NCBI GenBank assembly: GCA_028752905.1
Contig: JAQNBH010000011.1
Coordinates: 28,672,678 to 28,736,677, forward strand
Direction: 5' to 3'
Length of the DNA stretch: 64,000 nucleotides
Source of the DNA: Cladorhizidae sp. MBARI D1340-BT2
Taxonomy: Eukaryota > Porifera > Demospongiae > Poecilosclerida > Cladorhizidae
Shown here: one piece after another, positions 39,513-46,066 of the stretch
Numbering within the stretch: the first letter of the stretch is position 1
Layout of the letters: each line of letters opens with the position of its first letter
The notes under the pieces: model-generated
The model's database searches: none
What the model saw: the letters and a program-made list of their open reading frames with translations, nothing else
What the model was told of the DNA's origin: nothing
Program-made: the position numbers and the translations under genes

Positions 39513-40252
39513 TACAGTACTCGGTCCATCAACCGTTGGAACGTGGAAGGGGCAGCCACCAACCCAAAAGGCATGTTCAAGAACTCAAACTTCCCCCATT
39601 GGGTTACAAAGGCTGTCTTTGCGATACTTTCTTTTGCTACTGGCACCTGCCAGTAGCCCTTTGTGAGGTCTAGGGCAGTGATGAACTTGGCCTGCGCCTC
39701 GATCCTAGGGAGAGGGTAAGGGTCGGCCCTCGTGATTAGGTTCAGTTTGCGATAGTCCACGCATAGTCGTTGACCCCCGTCCTTCTTCGGCACCAGAACC
39801 ACTGGGGCGGCCCAGGGGTTCCGGGACAGTCGAATGATGCCTCTCCCCATAAGCTCCTTTATCTCGGTTCTCAGGAACTCATGTGAGGTATGAGGTAGTC
39901 TGTAGGGCAGAAATTTGATTGGACTGGCTCCCTCTGTTTCGATAATATGTTCTGCCCATGTTGTCTTCCCGGGTATGTCACTGATGACATCTGCATACTC
40001 CCGTTTCAACTGCTCTAGTTGTTCTCTCTGTTTTTCTTTCAGGTTGTCTTCCTCAGTTGTCTGTTCTTCCTCCACCTGGCCATCAGCATCTTCGTGTGCG
40101 AAGAGTACTGCTCCAGTGGGAGAGTTCCAGCGTTTCATGCTGTTCACATGGAAGCGTCGCAGCGGCTTCCTGCCATGGCCCATATCCACCTCATAAGTTA
40201 CTGAGGATATCTTCTTCGTAATGATTACAGGCCCCCTCCACTCATTGTGGAG
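39464..40252 (-). pseudogene. pol: Integrase tail and reverse transcriptase N-terminal half (pol fragment)
   Basis: The frame begins right after a TAG (40253-40255) and is in phase with the integrase core upstream. Its first 45 codons resemble the GPY/F module that ends many Ty3/Gypsy integrases (NEWRGPVIITKKISSVTYEV, then RRFHVNSMKRW). The RT then follows: finger region (WAAPVVLVPKKDGGQRLCVDYRKLN), PYPLPRIE, the first catalytic Asp in FITALDLTKGYWQVP, and FEFLNMPFGL..PSTFQRLMDRVL. The segment between PLPRIE and AKFITALDL is about 6-7 residues shorter than usual, suggesting a small in-frame deletion. Coding sense is lost after LMDRVL by a one-base shift, and the YLDD box follows in the other frame. 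Confidence 0.92.
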
Positions 40253-40828
40253 CTAGTTGAAATATTTCGGTTGAAAGACTAGGACGTAGTCTCCCTCGTC
40301 AACCTCCCTAGGTTTCGCCTTCTTGTCATGTTGACGTTTGTACGACTCTTTACTAAGTCCTTCCATGCAACTGGCGAACTCCCGTACGACAGCCATGCAT
40401 TCTCGTAACTGCTTTAGGTATTCGGTTGACTCCATACCTTCCTCCATTTCTTCCTGGGTCCACTGATCGATCAAGACGTTCAGGGTAGTCCTCATCTTGC
40501 GTCCGAACAAAAGCTCGTAGGGTGAGAACCTGGTCGACTTGTGCACGGTGCCTCGAAACGCCCACAGCACAAAGGAGAGGTACTCGTCCCACTCACTCGA
40601 GCCTTTTTGCGTGAGTTTCCGCAAGAGGCGCTTCATTGTAGCATTGAAGCGTTCGACCATCCCGTCAGTCTGGAGATGGTATGGGGAGGTCCGTATCTGT
40701 TTGATTCCGGTCTTCGTGCAGAACTTCTTCATCATCTTGGAGACAAAATTAGCCCCATTGTCCGTCAATACTTCCTCAGGGACACCTAGTCGTGACGTTA
40801 CCTCGATTAAACATTGTACAACTTCCAT
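40253..40828 (-). pseudogene. pol: Integrase catalytic core, second part (pol fragment)
   Basis: The frame carries the second and third catalytic residues: Asp in EVLTDNGANF (codon 40760-40762) and Glu in HLQTDGMVERFNATMKR (codon 40652-40654), exactly 35 residues apart (DD35E). The distal part (LSFVLWAFRGTVHKSTRFSPYELLFGR) is characteristic of Ty3/Gypsy and retroviral integrases. The first Asp lies upstream in a different frame. A TAG at 40253-40255 ends the frame, and without it the frame would continue into the RT segment. Integrase inserts the DNA copy into the host chromosome. Its position upstream of RT is what marks this as a Gmr1-type element. Confidence 0.93.
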
Positions 40829-40839
40829 AGATGTAACAT

Positions 40840-41313
40840 TTAGGCTTCAGGCCACTTTGTCGCATAGTCGGCAATAACAAGTACCCACCTATTCCCTGAC
40901 CTTGTCCTCTTGAGGGGTCCGAATATGTCCATGGCTATTCGTCTGAACGGCGTCTGGATGAGAGGTAATGGTCTCAACGGTGCTGTTGGTAGAGATGCTG
41001 GTGCCGCCAGCTGACAAACCGGTCACGATCGGCAGGCCTCCTTTACATCAGTCGCCATCCTCGGCCACGTGACCCTCCTCCTCAAAAGGTCCAGAGTCCG
41101 TGCCTCACCAAAGTGACCCGCTGTCGGTGAACAGTGTGCTGTCCGTAGTACCTCACTCCTGCATGTCTGGGGTACAACCAACAGAGGTTTTTCCTCACCC
41201 TTTTCCGGTTTTTTGTGTAAAAGACCTTTGTTCCAGCAGAAGTCTCCCCCGTCCACGTCAGCCTGGTGGCGCCAGTCTATGAGAGTCTGGTCCACCAACT
41301 GGAGAGTACGCAA
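40840..41313 (-). pseudogene. pol: Integrase N-terminus: H2C2 finger and first catalytic Asp (pol fragment)
   Basis: On the minus strand this frame has the His pair of the H2C2 zinc finger (TAHCSPTAGHFG, six residues between the His residues), the typical TWPRMATDVKEAC, and one Cys. The codon where the second Cys-pair position begins is a TGA (41023-41025), a nonsense change inside the finger. In the same frame after it come PVCQLA, FRRIAMDIFGPL (first catalytic Asp, codon 40927-40929) and WVLVIADYATKWPEA, then a TAA (40840-40842) where a one-base shift separates it from the rest of the core. The frame also differs from that of the protease upstream. Confidence 0.9.
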
Positions 41314-41981
41314 CTGGGATGGAGAAATCTGCTCCAGGGTTTTCTCGTCATCATCAGGACAACGGTCACTGTCGGTTCCTGGGTAGGGGTTACAAACATG
41401 TCATCCTCAAATACATATATTTCACCCAATGTTTGGTACGATTGGAGACCCGTGACTTCAGCCCCTTCCTCCTCCTGAAGTGCTGACAGCCTTCTTTGTT
41501 CGGTCTCCTCTTTCTTCTGGCTCGCTCGCGTCATGGCCAGGGCTGTTTCGGTTGGCTCGCCTCCGGTCATTTCTTCCGTAAAGACCTCCTTCAACAGTCT
41601 TCGAAAACGGGGGATGTCCTGTCCCAACAACATGTCCACATTCAAGCCCTGAGAAACTCCAACAGCCATTTCGGTCTTTCTCCCGTCCACAGTCAGCTCT
41701 ATCCTAGCCACCGGGAAGTCCTGCTTGGTGTGACTGGTGGTGGCGTACGAGATCGTCCACCCCAGCTTATCCTTTTCTTGCACACAACGCGGGTGCACCA
41801 TGGACTTGGTACAGCCCGTATCCAGTAGGGCTATCCTCTCCTGTCCATTCACTGTGACCTCCTTGGTCCAGTTGTTCCCTCGCTTTCCTTCTTGCGGGAA
41901 GGTCGAACAACACCGGGCATCCCCCTCGATCTTGACTTTACAGTTCGACGGAAGTGCCCAATCTGCCCACACCGGAAGCAC
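41277..41981 (-). pseudogene. pro: Retroviral-type aspartic protease region
   Basis: Contains the retropepsin active-site motif ALLDTGCTKS (DTG codons at 41814-41822) and, about 65 residues on, the conserved MLLGQDIPRF that closes the protease fold. The frame starts within the zinc knuckle and carries its last Cys. The part after the protease (about residues 130-215) is an acidic/Glu-rich linker with no domain I recognise. The frame ends about 12 codons into the integrase reading region, which continues in another frame. The protease would cleave the Gag and Pol polyproteins. It shares its frame with Gag, but the knuckle between them is in another. Confidence 0.9.
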
Positions 41982-42163
41982 TCAATCCTACTTGAGTCTC
42001 TGGGGTGTGTGGTTGTCGTGGTTGTGGGGGTGGTCCGCTTATCCCCCAGTGGTAAACGTCTAGGGTCAGGGTCCCTCTGACGGTTGGGTGTGGTGTGAGT
42101 GGGTAAGGGTTGTTGTACATTTTCTCTCTCCCTATTGGGTAAGGGTCGTTTTTGGAATTCCAC
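41955..42163 (-). pseudogene. Nucleocapsid zinc-knuckle segment in a shifted frame
   Basis: This stretch reads as a basic, Pro/Thr/Arg-rich linker followed by the start of a CCHC knuckle (ECFRCGQIGHFRR). The fourth ligand (Cys) is found only in the next frame, at the start of the protease segment, so the knuckle is split by a one-base offset. The segment is +1 relative to Gag, and the following protease returns to the Gag frame. Two compensating single-base indels around 42150 and 41960 would explain this pattern. A programmed shift is less likely, since two opposite shifts would be needed. Confidence 0.85.
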
Positions 42164-42887
42164 CTCCCGTTAAATGCATAACCACAGCTGTGTTCAATCC
42201 CTCATATGTGGGTATATCTAGGTTGCACATCGGCTGCTGCAACCACCTTGGCAACCGTTGTAATGCTAACTCCTGGGCTATGAGGTCAAGCACAAGCATC
42301 CCAGATGCCTCCACCCACTTCCTCAATGATTGCCGGTGTGATCGGAACCACTTATCCGGTTTATCACTGTCGAAAGGTGTCTCAAACACTTGCCTACGAT
42401 AGGTCTCTATGGATATACTATAGGTACTTAACAACACCCTCCTCACTTCTCCATAATCATTCTGGTCCTGAGCGCTGAGTGTTGACACCGCAGTCAGTCC
42501 CTGTCCAGAGAGAGAGCCCCGGAGATACACACTCCACTGTGCTCTGGGCCAGCCAGCCACTGCAGCTGTCACCTCAAAGGTCTCTATAAATGCCCCCATG
42601 TCATCCACTCCTTCTTGGTACTTATTGAGGGCGAGCCGGGGTAGACGGGGTGGGAGAGCTGCTGGAATTGCCGGTTGTGGTGGATGGAGGTTATTTGCCA
42701 TCCGGGTTAGTCTCTCCTCCCACGCCTGTGCTTGCCTCAGCTCTCTGGCGTCTCTAGCCTCCTCCGTCTGCTGCATATATCGCAGGAATTGGGCCATTGG
42801 ATCGTGTGGTTGAGCCCCTGTCTCCAGCTCTGGTATATCACTGCGGAGGCGACGTACTGGGCGAGCTCGGTCTCGGTCCTCCGACAT
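42132..42887 (-). pseudogene. gag: Gag with SCAN-like domain
   Basis: The first ATG in the frame is at 42885-42887; the frame is open a little further upstream without an ATG. The protein has an Arg-rich start, a coiled-coil-like Gln/Glu/Ala/Arg stretch (about residues 35-65), a Pro-rich linker, a helical block (DMGAFIETFEVTAAVAGWP, then WSVYLRGSLSGQ) and a SCAN-like region (YGEVRRVLLSTYSISIETYR to LPRWLQQPM). The pattern YxxxRxxLLxxYxxxxExYR, a WF/WV pair and an 'ELALQRLP' segment recalls the SCAN domain, which is held to descend from Gag of Gmr1-like elements. Gag forms the particle that packages the RNA. The frame ends at a TAG near 42132, before the knuckle, which lies in another frame. 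Confidence 0.88.
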
Positions 42888-43090
42888 CTCCCAACTCAAT
42901 TCCTCCACACAAAAATTATAATGTGAATTTCCTAAATAGTTAGGAGAGGGTTTTCAGGTTGCTTAGCTTACGCCCAACCGTGCTCCCGCTAGCAAAAAAA
43001 AAAAGAATTATTATTATTATAATTTAAAAAAATTAAACCAACCAGTTACTCTGTTGTAGCTGATGCCTTGGTCCGTGATCCAATTCCTTT
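42888..43090. other. 5' untranslated leader of the LTR element
   Basis: Between Gag and the PBS. It contains an A-run (42995-43006) and ATT repeats (43008-43025) on the plus strand. There is no open frame of note. Confidence 0.6.
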
Positions 43091-43110
43091 GGATCCCACC
43101 ACTGCCACCA
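43091..43110 (-). other. Primer-binding site, tRNA-Leu type
   Basis: Two bases inside the 5' LTR, the minus strand reads TGGTGGCAGTGGTGGGATCC. Its complement ends in CCACCACTGCCACCA, which closely resembles the 3' end of animal tRNA-Leu (..CCCACCGCTGCCA plus CCA). The tRNA identity is from memory of that family and should be checked against the host's tRNA genes. Confidence 0.75.
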
Positions 43111-43112
43111 AA

Positions 43113-43552
43113 TGTCAGAAATGCTTTCCTTGAGAGTGTCACACTTAGTCTCTCCAAACAGATCCTCGCCGACTTATAGTTACTGACACTTCTGATTCAC
43201 CTCTCACTCAGGTGAACCAGCAAGTGCTTTCTCCTTACAAGCCCAAATGACCACTTGAGATTAATAAACACTTCTTAGTGCATATAACAATACTGCCAAA
43301 AAGAATCTCATCACAACATTTACAAACTCAGTGTCCAACAACTAACAAATTCAAGCTACTCTCCTAGCTCTCTCTAGCTCTCTCTAGCGCTCTCTCTTCC
43401 GGTCTGTGGTTTTAGTATTGGTCAGTTATAAATAACTTTACCCGGTGAGTTAAATATACTCCGGTCCATATATGGCATGGTTTGTAGTAGTAATTCATTA
43501 ACTTGTACTACTTCCTCTCTCACTTGTCTGTCAGGGAATGCCATTTCCGACA
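43113..43552 (-). repeat. 5' LTR (440 bp)
   Basis: Same length as the left LTR, with seven substitutions and no gaps found by hand alignment (for example TGTCAG versus TGTCGG at the first bases, and AGCGCTCTCT versus AGCTCTCTCT). The substitution in the terminal inverted repeat (43117) leaves one end imperfect. Confidence 0.95.
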
Positions 43553-43557
43553 ATGTG
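43553..43557. repeat. Target-site duplication, right copy (ATGTG)
   Basis: Exact copy of 38203-38207, immediately outside the right LTR end. Confidence 0.93.
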
Positions 43558-43656
43558 GAGAACTCGACCACATCAGCACCACCGACAAAAAGGGTCCGCA
43601 CGTGCACGACCTGCAAGAAAGTAGGACACAACAGCAGGTCATGCCCAGAACCATGA
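43555..43656 (+). pseudogene. CCHC zinc-knuckle tail of an unknown protein, interrupted by the LTR element
   Basis: The plus-strand frame reads a Ser/Thr/Pro linker, a basic stretch (PPTKRVRTC) and CTTCKKVGHNSRSC, then PEP and a TGA (43654-43656). Cys 43603, Cys 43612, His 43627 and Cys 43642 fit C-x2-C-x4-H-x4-C. A knuckle of the type 'KxGHNxRxC' at the very C-terminus is seen in MULE-type transposases and other nucleic-acid-binding proteins. The frame is continuous with the left flank (38139-38207) once the insertion is discounted. I cannot identify the protein; a transposase of the surrounding TIR element is the best guess. Confidence 0.5.
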
Positions 43657-44411
43657 CGTCAGCATTCTTTCACTTAGCTACTCACTACCTTCTCCTTGCT
43701 AATTTTATCCTTGCTAATTTAATTTTTATGTCCTTGCTATAACCATTACAAAGATAACCAGGATTATCTACTGCTGTCAGCACTAGCCACTCAATCAAAC
43801 TACACTTTTAGCTTAGCTACTAATCCAAAACAAAAGGTAAAATAAAGTAGTGAAGGTGCAGAAACTCACTTGGACCCCTATAACTAGCTCTCAAAACAAC
43901 AAAAAATCTGACTTGTGTAGCTAGGGTGTAATTTAGTTTAAACAAAGTAGTAAAGGTGCAAAAACTCAGTTGGACCCTATAGAGACGACGATAAAAAGAT
44001 AGATTGGTGAGCCTATAACTTGAAGATGCTAGCCCTCGAAACAATAAACAAAATTCTAAACAGTTAACTTGTAGCTAGCCAGGGTGTAGCTAATAATAAA
44101 CTAAGACTACACCATACCTTTCACAAGATGCCAAGAAGTTCTTCTCCCTTTGTCCCAGCTATTTAACAGGGTAGCGCCATGGCTTAGCGTTGCCTAGATC
44201 ACAAAAGAAAAAAACTACTTCCGGTACGGGTCGTGGTATGATTAAAAACGTGACGTCATCAATGCGTGACACGTAGTTACGCGTATGTCGTGTAGTGAAG
44301 AATGGAAGCAAAACTGTGTATAACTTTGGAATAGCATTAGATCAAGGCACAATTCTATTACCATTCTACTTAGCTATCCTTGACCTTTAACCTCATGACA
44401 ATAATACAGAT
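43657..44411. other. Spacer with diverged internal duplication
   Basis: A roughly 40-bp segment (AAAGTAGTGAAGGTGCAGAA and onward to GGACCCCTATA, 43843-43891) recurs diverged 100 bases downstream (43943-43981). A second pair, 'ACTTGTGTAGCTAGGGTGTA' (43911) and 'ACTTGTAGCTAGCCAGGGTG' (44067), suggests an old tandem duplication. No gene was recognised. Confidence 0.5.
44216..44258. promoter_or_regulatory. Candidate Ets/CRE promoter-like cluster
   Basis: CTTCCGG at about 44218 and a perfect CRE palindrome TGACGTCA at 44251-44258 lie 27 bases apart in a locally CpG-containing stretch. A second 7-base CRE-like word (TGACGTC) is at 43654, overlapping the stop codon of the knuckle frame. Such pairs are common in animal core promoters, but with no attached gene this is only suggestive. 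Confidence 0.25.
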
Positions 44412-44451
44412 TTTTTTGGGGGGCTGAAGTGGGCTCTTTTCTCAGATCGTA

Positions 44452-45375
44452 TCACATATACTTGTCTTGCATTTTTTTAAACTTCTTGTCATGAATGTCT
44501 CCCTGTTCTGAACATGACTGGCTACCGTGTTATTATAAAATCTCTCCATGTGTCTCTGAATACAGAGCCAGCTAAGGAAATGTGGTCAATATCTACATAC
44601 ACAAAGTACTATAAATCTGGAAAATTCATGTTTACAATAATCTACAATAATCTTCTCATAATCAACTTGAAATTGTATTCTCTCGATGTTTCGACTATAT
44701 GCTCTAGCCTTCATTGAGATGCTAAGACTCGTATGAGCCTGCTATATACCGGTAGCTAGCAATCCACCACATACTACAAAATCACAATTTGGCACGCGCG
44801 TCTAGCACGTTAACCAGATGTGGAAAGAAAAAAGAGAATTTTTTATTTTAAATAATAAACTAATAGTAACAATTAAATAAATAAATAACCCAAAAATATA
44901 AAGAATAATAATAATAATAAATTAATTAATTAATGTGAATCTGGAGATATTTATGCGGGCATTCAGGTTTTTGAGGTTCCCTCCACTCGTAACTCGGGTA
45001 ACTTGGCTATAGTTATACTTGTAAATTTTTTTTAGTATCAACAGAGATCACAAAGAGAGACCTATATTTTGAGCTAATATCAAGTCCATACCATGAAGTT
45101 TACGGAATCTATGGAGTTATAAAGTGGTAAACACAAGAAGAAAAAAGGGGGAAAATACATGTGGGTCACTCTCCCCCCAAAAAATGCAACTGTCCTTCCT
45201 TAACAGCAGTTAGCTAATTAAGCGTAAACAATCGTTTCTTTCGAGCATACGGAATGCAACCAAGGTTAATGAGAGGCGGAGCTTGCAGTTATAGCAGCGC
45301 GAGCACGTCTTGGCCTGAGCTGAAACTGTGAGCAGCTTGCGATCTGATAGAACATATCTAAAGTCCAAACAGCAA
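44452..45375. other. A/T-rich spacer with simple repeats
   Basis: Holds A/T-rich low-complexity DNA (44827-44936, including AAT and ATTA runs). One short plus frame (44514-44717) has no recognisable motif. Nothing else was seen. Confidence 0.5.
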
Positions 45376-45615
45376 TGTGGACATAATTGGCTGAATCAGA
45401 AATAGGAGGGGAGAAGGTGCCCAGACAGAAACTGCCGGAAGAAGCGGTCCATTCGTCATGCTTCATGGTTTGAAGGCAGTCACCTATCGCTGGAGAAGAT
45501 CCTAGAGATCACCTATCTGTCGGCAGAGGAAATCCAGGAGATTAAGATTAGGAAGTGGGTTGAGATTGCTGAACACACAAGTGTTGAGACTGCTGCCACT
45601 TCCTACGAGAGATAG
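45376..45615 (+). pseudogene. Merlin (IS1595/ISXO2-type) transposase, N-terminal remnant
   Basis: The plus strand reads a broken zinc-ribbon (CGHNW at 45376 and CPDRNCRKKRSIRHASWF from 45418) followed by EGSHLSLEKILEITYLSAE, the strongly conserved 'SHLSLEKIL..YLWAE' helix of Merlin/IS1595 transposases. TSVETAATSYER, the start of the next helix-turn-helix segment, follows before a TAG at 45613-45615. A TAG at 45403-45405 splits the zinc ribbon. A start codon and the first Cys pair are not visible. The domain binds the transposon ends. Confidence 0.82.
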
Positions 45616-45665
45616 GGCTAGGCTAGGGCTATAATAAGGCTAGGGCTATAATAGTAATAATTAAA
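45613..45665. repeat. Short 'GGCTAGGGCTATAATA' duplication inside the Merlin remnant
   Basis: Two to three imperfect copies of GGCTAGGGCTATAATA sit exactly where the transposase reading frame is interrupted. This is consistent with a small insertion and local duplication. Confidence 0.6.
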
Positions 45666-45680
45666 TCCATTATGTTTCAT

Positions 45681-46066
45681 TGCCCTCACTCTTTACAAGT
45701 ATGTGTCCAATATCATGACAGTCATCCTGACATGCTTGGAGGTCCGGGCACTGTTGTTGAAAGTGACGAAGCAAAAGGAAATATAATAGTAGCCGAATCA
45801 CGAATGGGAAGTGGGTCTAGGAGGAATAGAACGTAGCACCAATAAAGTGTTTCTTGCTGTTGTGCCTTGCTGTGATGCCAACACGCCCATCCTTGTAATC
45901 CAGAGGTATGTGCTTCCTGGCACAGAGATTCATACAGATGAGTGGAGAGCCTATACGAGTCTCAATCAAGTTGGATATACACACCTTACGGTAAACAATT
46001 CCCAGCATTTTGTTGATCCTGTCACAGGTGCATACAAAGAGACTCCATTTGCACATATTATTAATC
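45681..46066 (+). pseudogene. Merlin transposase catalytic region, truncated
   Basis: The first part reads VCVQY..HPDMLGGPGTVVESDEAKG, where the Asp (codon 45765-45767) matches the first catalytic Asp of the ISXO2-type DDE domain (usually GGPG..VEIDES). After a frameshift near 45815 comes GLGGIERSTNKVFLAVV and ETHTDEW-type EIHTDEWRAYTSL (second Asp codon 45937-45939), then GYTHLTVNNSQHFVDPVTGAY. The next expected motif, with the third acidic residue, is missing because the sequence passes into the 28-bp array at 46067. The transposase would cut and join the element ends. This copy is dead. Confidence 0.9.

Larger units (their letters stand above)
38208..43552 (-). mobile_element. Gmr1-like Ty3/Gypsy LTR retrotransposon, full length but broken
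   Basis: A 5,345-bp element on the minus strand. It is bounded by two 440-bp LTRs, each with the inverted termini TGTC(G/A)GAAATG and CATTTCCGACA, and by an ATGTG target duplication. Reading 5' to 3' on the minus strand the order is: 5' LTR, tRNA-Leu-type PBS, SCAN-like Gag, zinc knuckle, retropepsin, integrase (H2C2, DD35E, GPY/F-like tail), reverse transcriptase, RNase H, PPT, 3' LTR. Integrase before reverse transcriptase is the Ty1/copia order. Within Ty3/Gypsy it is the defining oddity of the Gmr1 group, whose Gag is related to the vertebrate SCAN domain. The RT and RNase H motifs themselves are Gypsy-like. Several frameshifts and stops, described per segment, make the copy non-coding for a full Pol. 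The two LTRs differ at 7 positions by hand comparison, so insertion was fairly recent. Confidence 0.93.
37441..44449. mobile_element. Candidate TIR-flanked DNA transposon hosting the LTR element
   Basis: The start (37441, CGATCTGAGAAAAG, G/A, GCCCACTTC, then a C-run and A-run) is repeated inverted at 44412-44449. The first 14 bases and the GCCCACTTC block match, with a small gap in the C-run. Each end is flanked by TA (37439-37440 and 44450-44451), which could be a TA target duplication. Between the ends, apart from the 5,345-bp LTR insertion, about 1.66 kb remains. It includes a minus-strand frame (37751-38170) and a plus-strand CCHC knuckle tail (43603-43644). I cannot name the superfamily. 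A zinc-knuckle C-terminus is found in MULE-type and some other transposases, but the expected catalytic region is not visible. The TIR match is what I see; the element is inference. Confidence 0.5.

Noticed and set aside
40826..40841. Similarity of TCCATAGATGTAACA to TCCGTAGATGTAACA at 37230
   Set aside because: A 15-base near match with no extension on either side; probably chance.
43422..43631. Minus-strand frame crossing the 5' LTR edge
   Set aside because: It joins flank DNA to the LTR-encoded copy of the Pol tail. The similarity to the Pol C-terminus comes from LTR duplication, not from a gene.
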